Source of the DNA: Leptotrichia hongkongensis
GTDB lineage: Bacteria > Fusobacteriota > Fusobacteriia > Fusobacteriales > Leptotrichiaceae
Length of the DNA: 64,000 bases
Assembly: GCF_041538065.1 (NCBI RefSeq)
Contig: NZ_JBGORW010000006.1
Coordinates: 1-64,000, forward strand
Direction of reading: 5' to 3'
A program made the position numbers and the translations under genes. The first letter of the stretch is position 1; each line of letters opens with the position of its first letter. Under the pieces are notes generated by a model. The model had not been told where the DNA came from. It saw only the letters and a program-made list of their open reading frames with translations, and made no database searches. Positions 8,449-16,672 of the stretch are shown here, one piece after another.

Positions 8449-9651
8449 TTATTTATGTTTTTTATAAGCTCTAATCCTATTTGGAAGTGAGAATAATTTT
8501 ATAAATCCTTCCGCATCCTTATGACTATACAGCTCACTTGCTCCAAATGATGAAATTTCTTCATCGTATAATGCAAAATCAGTAAATCTACCAGCTATTT
8601 TTATACTTCCTTTGTATAATTTCAGTTTTATTGTACCATTTACATTTTTAGAAGTTTCATCAACAAAAGCATCAAGCCCTTCACGAAGTGGTGTAAACCA
8701 TTGCCCTGAATAAGCCAATCCTGCATATTTTTGAGATACCAGCTTTTTAAATTCAAATGTATCCTTGTCAAAAATTAATGTTTCCAATTCTTTTAGTGCT
8801 TCCATCAGTAATGTTCCACCTGGAGTTTCATAAATTCCTCTTGATTTCATTCCAACAAGTCTATTTTCTACAATGTCAATTACTCCAACACCATTTTCTC
8901 CAGCAATTTTATTTAACTTTTTAAGTAATGCGACAGGCTCTAAATTTTCCCCATCTACTTTTACTGGCCATCCTTGTTCAAATGTAATATCCACATAAGT
9001 TGGCTTATCTGGTGCTTTTTCAGGTGGAGTTGTCATCATATAAACAATATCTTCCTTATGTTCATTTTCAAGCCCTTCAATATCTCCGCCTTCATGTGAG
9101 ATATGCCATAAATTCTGGTCTCTTGAGTAAATTTTTTCTTTCGTTACAGTTATTTTTATATTATTTTTTTGTGCATAATCAATCGCATCTTCTCTTGAAG
9201 AAATGTCCCAAAGTCTCCAAGGAGCTATTATTTTCAATGTTGGATCTAATGAAAATACTCCAGTTTCAAATCTAACCTGATCATTTCCTTTACCAGTACA
9301 TCCGTGGCAAATATATGAAGCTCCTTCTTTATGAGCCACATCTACCAATACTTTTGAAATTAAAGGTCTTGCAAATGAAGTACCCAACAGATATTTATTT
9401 TCATAAACTGCTCCCGCTCTTAAAGCACGGAAAGCATAATCCTTTACAAATTCTTCTTTTTTATCTTCTACATAAACTTTAGAAGCACCTGATTCAATGG
9501 CTTTAACTTTTACAGCTTCCATATCTTCATCCTGCCCAACATCAACACAGCACGCAATTACTTCTAAATCATAATGTTCTTTTAGCCAAGGAATGATAAT
9601 CGAAGTATCAAGTCCCCCTGAATAGGCTAAAACTACTTTTTCTTTTGCCAT
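8449..9651 (-). CDS. argG: Argininosuccinate synthase
   Basis: Condenses citrulline and aspartate with ATP to argininosuccinate, the penultimate step of arginine synthesis. The ATP-pyrophosphatase P-loop AYSGGLDTS is at residues 9-17. Family blocks such as CHGCTGKGNDQVRFE, the SRDQNLWHIS block and the C-terminal SLYKGS-type strand are intact. Length (400) is standard. It follows the cyclophilin gene by 17 bp, so the two share a transcript, which is an unusual pairing. No argH, argF or carbamoyl-phosphate genes are nearby, so the rest of the pathway must be elsewhere. The arginine product is the substrate of SpeA encoded at about 55 kb. Confidence 0.96.
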   Translation of the reverse strand: MAKEKVVLAYSGGLDTSIIIPWLKEHYDLEVIACCVDVGQDEDMEAVKVKAIESGASKVYVEDKKEEFVKDYAFRALRAGAVYENKYLLGTSFARPLISKVLVDVAHKEGASYICHGCTGKGNDQVRFETGVFSLDPTLKIIAPWRLWDISSREDAIDYAQKNNIKITVTKEKIYSRDQNLWHISHEGGDIEGLENEHKEDIVYMMTTPPEKAPDKPTYVDITFEQGWPVKVDGENLEPVALLKKLNKIAGENGVGVIDIVENRLVGMKSRGIYETPGGTLLMEALKELETLIFDKDTFEFKKLVSQKYAGLAYSGQWFTPLREGLDAFVDETSKNVNGTIKLKLYKGSIKIAGRFTDFALYDEEISSFGASELYSHKDAEGFIKLFSLPNRIRAYKKHK

Positions 9652-9668
9652 ATTTATTTCCCCTTTAA

Positions 9669-10268
9669 TTAAAATTTATTTGGAAAATTTTGCTTTAAAG
9701 TTTTATTCCAGCTGTCAACTCTATTTTTTTGAGTTTTTAGGAAAGCATCAATGTCTCCTTCAACTACAACTTTTGTCATTACATCTCCATTAGATAACTT
9801 TTTTACAACATCTAAATCAGCTTCTGACACAACTTCTCCAAATATTGTATGATTACCATTTAACCATTCTGTTGGAACTGTTGTTATGAAAAATTGACTT
9901 CCATTTGTTCCTGGTCCTGCATTTGCCATAGCTAGTTTACCAGCTTTTGAGAAATTCAGTCCATTATTAACTTCGTCTTCAAATCGGTATCCTGGTCCTC
10001 CAGCACCAGTTCCAGTTGGATCTCCTCCTTGTGCCATGAAGTTGTCAATAACCCTATGGAACTTTAGCCCGTCATAATATCCTTTTTTTGCTAAGTTTAC
10101 AAAATTAGCAACAGTTACAGGTGATTTGTCAGGTAATAAATTAATATTAACATCACCTTTTGCAGTAATAATCTTTACTTTCATTTTATACTCTTTACTG
10201 TATGATTGCACAGCAACAGTCATCATCATTAAAATTGATAACATTAGTAATGATACTCTTTTAATCAT
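9669..10268 (-). CDS. Secreted cyclophilin-type peptidyl-prolyl isomerase
   Basis: Catalyses cis-trans isomerisation of X-Pro bonds and so assists folding of exported proteins. An N-terminal signal peptide (about 1-24: lysine-arginine start, Leu/Met core) is followed by a single cyclophilin domain (30-195) with the catalytic stretch FHRVIDNFMAQGGDPTGTG and the GSQFFITT motif. Its likely site is the periplasm. No lipobox cysteine is present, so it is not an obvious lipoprotein. AAGGAG lies 6 bp before the ATG. It is the promoter-proximal gene with argG 17 bp downstream. Confidence 0.93.
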   Translation of the reverse strand: MIKRVSLLMLSILMMMTVAVQSYSKEYKMKVKIITAKGDVNINLLPDKSPVTVANFVNLAKKGYYDGLKFHRVIDNFMAQGGDPTGTGAGGPGYRFEDEVNNGLNFSKAGKLAMANAGPGTNGSQFFITTVPTEWLNGNHTIFGEVVSEADLDVVKKLSNGDVMTKVVVEGDIDAFLKTQKNRVDSWNKTLKQNFPNKF

Positions 10269-10347
10269 ACATCTCCTTTCATTTCAATATATATTTTATG
10301 TTTTAAAGAAAGATTAACTTTAAATCTAGCTTTAAAAATCTAAATAC

Positions 10348-10376
10348 ATTTTATCATATTGTAGAGGTTTTTTGAA
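10348..10376 (-). promoter_or_regulatory. Promoter of the cyclophilin-argG transcript
   Basis: Minus strand: TTCAAA (10371-10376), 17-bp spacer, TAAAAT (10348-10353), about 80 bp before the cyclophilin start. Confidence 0.5.
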
Positions 10377-10499
10377 TAAAATTTTAAAATAATTCTCTTT
10401 TCAAAGCTATTTTTGTCATAAAAAAATTATTACATGAATCATTATCTTATGTCTCCTCTGCAGGACAATGAGTTGTAGCAGTTAAAACAATCAAAACTT

Positions 10500-10867
10500 T
10501 TATAGTTCTAATTTAATCCCTTTTTTTTGCAAATTTTCGATACACTCAACTAAATATTGATTATCATGTTCTTTGTAAATTGGGCTATCTATAATTTTTT
10601 CTTCAAGATTATTATAATTTTCTGCTTTCTTTCCTCTATAATTCTTATCTCTCCATTCTTCAGAAACTTTATACCCTCTTTTTTCCATTTCATCCATAAC
10701 CAATGAATGATAAACAAATAAATAATACGGAGAATATAAAAATACATAATCTACTGTTTTATGTTTCTTTTTCCATCCGTTTCCCCTAAGCGCACAACAT
10801 TCTCTATGTTGACCAAGAAGCTGGTTTTTAGCAACAGATGAATAATTTGTTCATGCCATAGTCTCAT
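10500..10867 (-). pseudogene. Pyrimidine-dimer DNA glycosylase (TIGR02328-like), frameshifted by one base
   Basis: Reading from ATG at 10867 gives MRLWHEQIIHLL, the conserved start of this T4 endonuclease V-like repair family. After an A5 run (10825-10829) the rest continues one frame over as KNQLLGQHRECCALRG onward to the normal C-terminus at 10500, including the HRE motif that aligns with the catalytic-glutamate region of T4 EndoV. Adding one A to the run rejoins both halves into a full protein of about 122 residues. An AGGAG site lies 6 bp before the ATG inside the preceding DUF1722 gene, and the two genes overlap by 17 bp. Everything but the one base is intact, so the loss is recent, a sequencing slip, or rescued by slippage. 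Confidence 0.8.
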
Positions 10868-11246
10868 CTTTTTCTCCTGTTAATAAAGTAGATTCTTGTA
10901 AATATTTATTTGGATATTTCTTTAGTAAAGTATTGATATATTCAATTAGCGATTTCTGATTATTTCTCCCTCCCATATATTCTTCCAGTATGTTAAATAA
11001 TCCTTGTTTTTCAATCTTCGTTGCCTTTTTTTTGAAATATCCCCATAAATGAAGAATTGCATTACTAAAATCTTTTTTACTTTCTTTTATATCCCTTACT
11101 TTTTGTATTCTTTCATCAATAAATACAATATCAATTTCTTTTTCTTTCAAATACTTTCTTATTTCTAAGTACACTTTATGCGATTTGCTTAACACATAAT
11201 ATTTATTTTTTGCCCACAGCTCTTCACATTCTTTTTTGTGGTTCAT
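10851..11246 (-). CDS. DUF1722 (YbgA-like) protein
   Basis: A stand-alone DUF1722 domain of 131 residues; the family hallmark is the LWAKNKYYVLSKSHKVYLEI stretch (about 10-29). Function is unknown. In E. coli the homologue ybgA lies immediately before the photolyase gene phr; here it overlaps the start of another pyrimidine-dimer repair gene, so a link to UV damage is suggested by context in both. The DUF523 domain often fused to DUF1722 is absent. Its start overlaps the stop of a 17-codon leader frame (ATGA arrangement), with GAAGGG a few bases before the ATG. Confidence 0.75.
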   Translation of the reverse strand: MNHKKECEELWAKNKYYVLSKSHKVYLEIRKYLKEKEIDIVFIDERIQKVRDIKESKKDFSNAILHLWGYFKKKATKIEKQGLFNILEEYMGGRNNQKSLIEYINTLLKKYPNKYLQESTLLTGEKDETMA

Positions 11247-11296
11247 ATCAGCCCTTCTTTCAAGATATTCAAATTATATATTAGAATTAACTTCAT
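11243..11296 (-). CDS. 17-residue leader frame coupled to the DUF1722 gene
   Basis: ATG at 11296 is preceded by a strong AAAGGAG site 7 bp away. The frame encodes MKLILIYNLNILKEGLI and ends in TGA at 11243-11245, overlapping the DUF1722 ATG in an ATGA junction. The signal is that of a translated leader used for coupling. The peptide resembles no family I know and could be a remnant of a lost first gene. There is no protein-level evidence. Confidence 0.4.
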   Translation of the reverse strand: MKLILIYNLNILKEGLI

Positions 11297-11415
11297 CTAT
11301 GTTCTCCTTTGAATTTTTCATTAGTTAATTTTTTTAATAAGTATTTTTCTAAGTTTGCGAGTATTAAAAATTTAATCTAATCTTCCTGCATTTATTGTGA
11401 AAATAATTTATTAAG

Positions 11416-11522
11416 TATATTCCAATCCATTTAAAATTGAACTACTAAAAATTATAGTAAATTTAGGATTTGAGTAAAATAGTCATAACTTTTGAGTTTG
11501 ATTTTAAAGAAGTTTTGCTACA
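11416..11522. repeat. Dispersed inverted-repeat element, copy A (degenerate)
   Basis: A ~107-bp intergenic repeat found four times in the window. This copy runs from TATATTCCAATCC to TTTTGCTACA and shares the central block AGTCATAACTTTTGAGTTT with the copy at 24751. Its ends are more diverged than in the others. It lies between the secreted-protein gene at 11590 and the DUF1722 leader frame. Confidence 0.7.
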
Positions 11523-11543
11523 AAATCTAACCTCAAAAATTAT

Positions 11544-11571
11544 AAAAACGGCAATTTAATAAAACTACCGT
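11544..11571 (-). terminator. Intrinsic terminator after the secreted protein at 11590
   Basis: Minus strand: ACGGTA and TGCCGT arms followed by TTTTTATA, about 20 bp past the stop codon. Confidence 0.55.
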
Positions 11572-11589
11572 CCTAAATTTATTTATAAA

Positions 11590-12000
11590 TTATTTTCCGT
11601 CAAATACTGTAGGATATGCCTTATCATTATTAAATGCCCATGAACCATTGTAATAGTAACTATTGTCATTTGAATTGAAAACTAAATTTTTACCTGCTTT
11701 TAAATGCATATATTTATATTTTTTCAAGTATTTTTCAACTTTTTCAGTATTTTGAACTAATACTCCAACTTTTACATTTTCATATTCTTCTCCATCAAAT
11801 ACACATTTTTCAAAATCAACATCTACTCTATAATCTTTATCATTTATCTTTTTAAATTCTCCATGAGATTTAGGTTTATTACAATATGAGTCTTTTACCA
11901 ATTTAGCTGTCTTATTATCGTGAACTTTTTTCACTTCCCCCTCACCAGCTGCAAATAATGTCATTGAAATCGCAAAAATTGCCAATATACTTTTTTTCAT
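11590..12000 (-). CDS. Small secreted protein of unknown function
   Basis: 136 residues from ATG 12000, chosen because AGGAGG (about 12009-12014) stands 9 bp upstream; an earlier in-frame ATG has no such site and would bury the signal peptide. The signal peptide is about 1-18 (MKKSILAIFAISMTLFAAG). The mature part has two cysteines (in DSYCNKP and FEKCVFDG) that could form one disulfide, many Lys and Tyr residues, and ends KAYPTVFDGK. I do not recognise the family. It is flanked on both sides by intrinsic terminators, so it is its own transcription unit. Confidence 0.75.
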   Translation of the reverse strand: MKKSILAIFAISMTLFAAGEGEVKKVHDNKTAKLVKDSYCNKPKSHGEFKKINDKDYRVDVDFEKCVFDGEEYENVKVGVLVQNTEKVEKYLKKYKYMHLKAGKNLVFNSNDNSYYYNGSWAFNNDKAYPTVFDGK

Positions 12001-12090
12001 AATAAATTTCCTCCTTGGTTTTATTTCCATTATAATTTGTTTATAATAGTATATCATATTTTCTTTGATTTTTCTAATTTTTTTATAACT

Positions 12091-12146
12091 AAAAAAACAT
12101 AACCTCAAGATTTTATGATTTTATCATTTAATCTATCGGTTATGTT
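12091..12146 (-). terminator. Terminator after the MliC-like gene
   Basis: Minus strand: AACATAACC (12138-12146 complement), a 33-nt loop, GGTTATGTT and a T7 run. The arms are perfectly complementary over 9 bp. Confidence 0.6.
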
Positions 12147-12169
12147 CTTTAATTTAAGAATGAATTCTG

Positions 12170-12508
12170 TTATCTTCTTGTGCAAGATTTTTCAATTCCA
12201 TTAGGTCCTCTATAAATGGCGTCTTTTCCACCTTTAAAGAATTCTACATTTCCATTTTTAGAAACATATCTTGATCCACTACCTGATGTTGCTACCTTAA
12301 GGTTGTAAACATTTCCTGCTTTAGTAACTACTCTAGCAGTATTTGTTGCTGGATAAGAAACTGTTATTTTTTCAGAACCGCAAGTATATGATTCTGAAGC
12401 TACCCTTCTTACAGTAGGTCTTTTTTTACTTGCCGCTGCAAAACTCATTCCTCCAATTAATGTCATTACAGACAATACTAACATAGATTTTTTCATTAAT
12501 TTCATCAT
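12170..12508 (-). CDS. Secreted MliC-like inhibitor of C-type lysozyme
   Basis: MliC/PliC proteins sit in the periplasm or on membranes and block animal C-type lysozyme. A signal peptide (about 1-24) ends near FAAA. The mature domain starts with YTCGSEKITVSY, carries the inhibitory-loop-like SGSGSRYVS stretch, the GKDAIYRG strand, and closes with the second cysteine in KSCTRR, so the family disulfide can form. Length fits one MliC domain. The cluster of start codons makes the start uncertain; 12508 is used because GAG lies 6 bp upstream. It lacks a lipobox, so it looks soluble. Such a gene suits an oral host-associated bacterium. Confidence 0.75.
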   Translation of the reverse strand: MMKLMKKSMLVLSVMTLIGGMSFAAASKKRPTVRRVASESYTCGSEKITVSYPATNTARVVTKAGNVYNLKVATSGSGSRYVSKNGNVEFFKGGKDAIYRGPNGIEKSCTRR

Positions 12509-12648
12509 TACCATCTCTTTTCTTCAAAATTTGTTTCAATAGAAATATACCACATGAAACTTTTAATTTTCTTATAAAAAACTATTTAATGAAGATGAAA
12601 TTATAGTAAATTTGCTTTATGCAATAAACAGCATGATAATTGGTTATT

Positions 12649-13992
12649 TTAACTTAATTTCAGTTTGTATTTGTTCAGAAATTTACCGATATACCTTATC
12701 AAAAATACTGATCTTGCTAGCGAAAATACTATAAACGACAACCATAGTCCATGATTTTGGTTAATTGCTGTTCCAGCAAAATAAAAGATTAAAAATACTA
12801 TTAATGCCTGTATCATTGAATTTCTTATATATGCTGTTTCTGTTGTGCCTGTAAAATTTCCGTAAATTACTAGCCCAAAACTTACAACTAATGGAAATAT
12901 GATTATCCAAATTTTATACTGATTTGCAATATTTATAACTTCTGCATTTTTTGTATAAAACAGCAGCAGCTTTTTACCTCCGAAAACAAATGCTGTACTC
13001 AAAAATATTGAAATTATAACACAAAACTGTATTGATTTTCTCATTACCCATTTTAGTTTTCTAAAATTTTTCTCTCCTGCCGCTATGCCTGAAAACACAC
13101 TTGATGCATTAGCAAAGCCATCAAAAATATATGACATTAAATATTGAACTTGAAATAATATAGAGTTTGCAGCTAATATTATTTTTCCATTATGTGCAGC
13201 TTTTTCCAAGAATAAATTTGTTGCTACCAGTAAACAGACTGTACGAAGCACTAAATCTGAATTCACTGCTCCAACTTTTTTTATTTCGCTTCTATCAAAT
13301 ATTTCTTTCAAATTTATATTGTGCAAGATTTTTTTTAGTGAAAAAGTTCTTAAAATAATAAAAATTGATAAAAGAGTTGTCATAATTTGGGAAATTAGTG
13401 TAGCAACTGCTACTCCAGTAACATCCATTCCTAAAACTTCTACAAAATATAAATCAAGAAAAATATTCACAATATTTGTCATAAGTTGCAAAATTAGACA
13501 TTTTTTTATTTCTTTTCGTCCCATTATCCATCCTAAAAATGTGTAGTTCAGAAATACGAAAGGGGCTCCCCATATTAGAATATTAAAATAAATTTCTATA
13601 TATTTCGTAATCTCCTTTCCAGCATCAAAAAAATGAATAAATCCCCATAAAATAGGTTTCTGAAAAATAACAAACAGAAATCCTAAAATAAGTGAAATTA
13701 ATACGGGACGGATTAATACTGTAATTTCTTCCTTTTCGTTATTTTCTCCAAAAGCCTTTGCAGAATATCCAGATGTGCTGACACGTAAAAAGCCAAAAAG
13801 CCAATATATTGTGTTAAAAATTGTTCCTCCAAGTGTAACTCCACCTATAAATACTGGATTTGAGAGATTTCCTACAACAGCTGTATCAACAGAATTTAAC
13901 AAGGGCGTTGTCAGAGTTGACAAAGTAAATCCAAGTGCTAATTTCAGATATTCTGTATTTCTAATTTTTTCTATATTTACACTTTTTTTCAT
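12649..13992 (-). CDS. MATE family multidrug exporter (DinF/NorM-like)
   Basis: 447 residues with about 12 membrane helices arranged as two six-helix halves. The first helix block begins LALGFTLSTLTTPLLNSVDT with the VDTAVVGNL motif typical of MATE carriers; the family exports cationic drugs or metabolites using Na+ or H+ gradients. AGGAGG stands 4 bp before the ATG. It follows gmhA by 35 bp in the same direction and may be co-transcribed with it. The substrate cannot be told from sequence. A second MATE gene is at 63227. Confidence 0.9.
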   Translation of the reverse strand: MKKSVNIEKIRNTEYLKLALGFTLSTLTTPLLNSVDTAVVGNLSNPVFIGGVTLGGTIFNTIYWLFGFLRVSTSGYSAKAFGENNEKEEITVLIRPVLISLILGFLFVIFQKPILWGFIHFFDAGKEITKYIEIYFNILIWGAPFVFLNYTFLGWIMGRKEIKKCLILQLMTNIVNIFLDLYFVEVLGMDVTGVAVATLISQIMTTLLSIFIILRTFSLKKILHNINLKEIFDRSEIKKVGAVNSDLVLRTVCLLVATNLFLEKAAHNGKIILAANSILFQVQYLMSYIFDGFANASSVFSGIAAGEKNFRKLKWVMRKSIQFCVIISIFLSTAFVFGGKKLLLFYTKNAEVINIANQYKIWIIIFPLVVSFGLVIYGNFTGTTETAYIRNSMIQALIVFLIFYFAGTAINQNHGLWLSFIVFSLARSVFLIRYIGKFLNKYKLKLS

Positions 13993-14027
13993 TTTCCTCC
14001 TCGAATTTAAAAAAAGCCTTATTAATT

Positions 14028-14612
14028 TTAATAATTTTCAGGAAATAAAATTCTTTCCACACCTTCAATTATAATATGTAAAATCATCATATGAACTTCC
14101 TGAATCCTGTCTGATGTTTCTCCAGGAATTATAAATTCATAATCACATACTCCTTTTAATTTCCCGCCATCTTTTCCAAGCAGCGCTACAGTTTTTAAAT
14201 TTCTCTCTTTTGCCGATTTTACAGCCTCAATTATATTTTTAGAATTTCCCGAAGTTGAAATTCCAAAGAAAAAGTCACCTTCCTGCCCAAATGCTTCCAC
14301 ACCTTTTGCAAACACAAAATCAAATCCATAGTCATTTCCAACACATGTGATATGGGAAGAATCGCTGATACTTATAGACGGCAAGGCCCTTCTGTCTTTT
14401 CTAAATCTTCCTGTAAATTCTTCTGCAAAGTGCATTGCATCACAGTTACTTCCACCATTTCCTGCAATTAGCGATTTTTTCCCATTTTTATAGGCTAATG
14501 CTAATTCCTGTGCAATTTTTTCTGTTTTTTCAATATTTTCCTCATTTTCTACAAATACCTTTACAGTTTCAAAGGCAGTTAAATACGAATTTCTAATATT
14601 TTCCTTTAACAT
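14028..14612 (-). CDS. gmhA: Phosphoheptose isomerase (sedoheptulose-7-phosphate isomerase)
   Basis: SIS-domain enzyme that turns sedoheptulose 7-phosphate into D-glycero-D-manno-heptose 7-phosphate, the first step to ADP-heptose for LPS inner core. The active-site block AGNGGSNCDAMHFAEEF covers about 50-66 with His61 and Glu65, the sugar-phosphate loop STSGNS follows near 119, and DRIQEVHMMILH holds further catalytic residues. Length (194) is standard. The other heptose genes (hldE, gmhB, waa) are not nearby. The gene supports a Gram-negative, LPS-bearing host cell. Confidence 0.95.
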   Translation of the reverse strand: MLKENIRNSYLTAFETVKVFVENEENIEKTEKIAQELALAYKNGKKSLIAGNGGSNCDAMHFAEEFTGRFRKDRRALPSISISDSSHITCVGNDYGFDFVFAKGVEAFGQEGDFFFGISTSGNSKNIIEAVKSAKERNLKTVALLGKDGGKLKGVCDYEFIIPGETSDRIQEVHMMILHIIIEGVERILFPENY

Positions 14613-14663
14613 ATTTCCTCCCAGAATTTAATTATAAATTGTTTCATTTTTTTAGATTTACTA

Positions 14664-15554
14664 CTATTTTTTTACTGAAAATAACGCAGGCGTAATCTTA
14701 TAATTTCTTACAAATTTTACAAATTTGGCAATTCCTGACTTTTCTCCATTTTCACGAATATATGCAATCTGAAATTTATCTTCAGACTTTTCAAAGTTAT
14801 GAATGATTTTCAATGTACCTTTTTCTATTTCCTCATAAACGCTGTAATATGGAAGAACTGCAAAACCAAGCCCACTTTTTATAAGATTTTTCATTGTTTC
14901 AATGCTTCCATTTATTACAATTCTATTTTCTAAATTAAATCCGATTATTTTCTCAAACAAGTCAAGATATTTGCTTGTCAAAACTGTATCCCGCTTTAAC
15001 AGCTGCATCTGCTCTAATTCCTTATAATCAGATATTTCCTTTCCAGCTACAACCACAAACGGATATTCTTCTGTTTCGATAACCTTTATTTCCTTATCTT
15101 CAATAAAATACTCTTCCATTAAGGCAATGTCGACTGTTCCTTCCTTCAAATGCCTTACGAGTGATTCACGATTTTTAATATACAAGTCAAACTCAATTTC
15201 AGGATTGTGTTTTTTAAATTCTACCATAATTCTCGGCAATACTGGCTCTCCAATGTTATGAGTCGCTCCAATGCAGATTTTTCCCTTCCCAAATTGCGAT
15301 ATTTTCTCCATCTCTTTTTCTACACGTAGAATCTTGTCAAAAACATCTTTTGACATCCTATATAGTTCTTTTCCAGCAAAAGTTAGCCTAAAATTTTTAG
15401 AATTCCTCTCAATAAGTTGAATTCCAAGTTTTGTTTCCAATTTTTTTATTTGTATTGACACTGCTGATTGGCTGATAAATAAATTTTTTGCAGCTTTAGT
15501 AAAACTCTTCTCCTTGCATGCCTCAAAGAAAATTTTTAAATGATGTACATCCAC
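14664..15554 (-). CDS. LysR-family transcriptional regulator
   Basis: N-terminal winged helix-turn-helix (about 1-62, with FTKAAKNLFISQSAVSIQIK) and a periplasmic-binding-like effector domain (about 90-290). The start is set at GTG 15554 because GGAG lies 8 bp upstream and the product then begins MDVHHLKIFF, as LysR proteins do; a longer frame from 15572 lacks a ribosome site. Effector and targets are unknown; by family habit it may control the divergent plus-strand genes at 15823-17416 or the gmhA gene downstream. Confidence 0.88.
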   Translation of the reverse strand: MDVHHLKIFFEACKEKSFTKAAKNLFISQSAVSIQIKKLETKLGIQLIERNSKNFRLTFAGKELYRMSKDVFDKILRVEKEMEKISQFGKGKICIGATHNIGEPVLPRIMVEFKKHNPEIEFDLYIKNRESLVRHLKEGTVDIALMEEYFIEDKEIKVIETEEYPFVVVAGKEISDYKELEQMQLLKRDTVLTSKYLDLFEKIIGFNLENRIVINGSIETMKNLIKSGLGFAVLPYYSVYEEIEKGTLKIIHNFEKSEDKFQIAYIRENGEKSGIAKFVKFVRNYKITPALFSVKK

Positions 15555-15750
15555 AGTTATTTCTCCAATCATATTTTTTTATATTATGCTCAAACTAATT
15601 AAAATTAAATAACTTTAATTTTTCAGTTCGTTTTAAAATAAATTTGTTACATTATAACATTTTTACTCTGTGAATGTAAACATCAAAATTCTATTTCCAC
15701 GTTAACAGTCTTTTATGAATATTTTTTGATATTTTTAAATAATTGTGAAT

Positions 15751-15779
15751 TTGGAAAATTGAAAAATTAGTGTTAAAAT
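15751..15779 (+). promoter_or_regulatory. Promoter of the nucleotidyltransferase gene
   Basis: TTGGAA (15751-15756), 17-bp spacer, TAAAAT (15774-15779); divergent from the LysR gene. Confidence 0.5.
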
Positions 15780-15822
15780 ATATTAAATAAATTTGATTAA
15801 ATATAGAAATCTAGGAGGAAAA

Positions 15823-16605
15823 ATGGTAGAACAATTATTTAAAGAACTTTCTTTACTTGAGGAAGTAGAGTCAATTGCATTAGGAGGTTCACGAGCTGGA
15901 AAAAATTACGACAAAAAATCAGATTATGATGTGTATCTTTACATAAATTCTGCAATTAATGAAGAAAAAAGAAAAAATATTCTAAAAAAATTCTGTAGTT
16001 ATATAGAGATTGGAAATAGCTTCTGGGAATATGAAGACAACTGTGTTTTAAATAATGGAATCGAAATTGATATTTTATATCGGGATATGGAAGACTTTAT
16101 AAAAGGAATCGAAAGAGTAGTTGTTGAATGTCAGCCAAACAATTCTTACACAACTTGTATGTGGAATAACCTAATTACTTGCAAAATTTTATACGACAAA
16201 AACGGAACACTTGAAAAATACAAAAATAAATATTCAATAGATTATCCAAAACAATTAAAAGAAAATATCATAAAAAGACAATTAAAATTAATTGACTCTT
16301 CAATGCCAGCATATCCAAAACAAATAATAAAAGCCGTTCAAAGAAATGATTTTGTAAGCATAAACCACAGAATAACAGAATTTCTAGCCTCATATTTCGA
16401 TTTGTTGTTTGCAATAAATGAAGTAACTCATCCTGGTGAAAAACGTCTAGTTCAGCTTTGTAAAACGCAATGTAAAATTTTGCCTGAAAATTTTGAAGAA
16501 AACTTAAATTTACTTTTTTCATATATGTATTCAGAAGAAAATCAAGATTCTTTAATGAAAATTCTTGAAGAAATCATTAAAAATATAAAAGATATAGCAA
16601 AATAA
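15823..16605 (+). CDS. Nucleotidyltransferase-fold protein (DUF4037-like)
   Basis: 260 residues. The N-terminus carries the pol-beta nucleotidyltransferase signature GGSRAGKNYDKKSDYDVYLY (about 21-40), and a third acidic residue is in IEIDILYRD. A helical C-terminal half follows, as in DUF4037 proteins and some aminoglycoside-modifying enzymes. Substrate is unknown; tRNA-, small-molecule- or antibiotic-directed activity are all possible. The ATG at 15823 is chosen because AGGAGG (15813-15818) lies 4 bp upstream; an earlier in-frame start has no such site. It opens a two-gene plus-strand island inside minus-strand genes. Confidence 0.7.
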   Translation: MVEQLFKELSLLEEVESIALGGSRAGKNYDKKSDYDVYLYINSAINEEKRKNILKKFCSYIEIGNSFWEYEDNCVLNNGIEIDILYRDMEDFIKGIERVVVECQPNNSYTTCMWNNLITCKILYDKNGTLEKYKNKYSIDYPKQLKENIIKRQLKLIDSSMPAYPKQIIKAVQRNDFVSINHRITEFLASYFDLLFAINEVTHPGEKRLVQLCKTQCKILPENFEENLNLLFSYMYSEENQDSLMKILEEIIKNIKDIAK

Positions 16606-16610
16606 AAAAT

Positions 16611-16639
16611 TTGACTAATAAAAAAAAATATGGTTAAAT
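16611..16639 (+). promoter_or_regulatory. Promoter of the C26 hydrolase gene
   Basis: TTGACT (16611-16616), 17-bp spacer, TTAAAT (16634-16639), directly after the preceding stop codon. Confidence 0.5.
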
Positions 16640-16672
16640 CTATATGTTAAAATTTATAAATTGGAGGACAAT

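Noticed and set aside
10447..10503. Short frame encoding VLIVLTATTHCPAEET after the glycosylase pseudogene
   Set aside because: No ATG and no ribosome site, only 19 codons, and it overlaps the previous stop; likely chance.
12602..12629. String TATAGTAAATTTGCTTT resembling one arm of the dispersed repeat
   Set aside because: Match decays after about 17 bases and the rest of the element is absent; AT-rich chance similarity.
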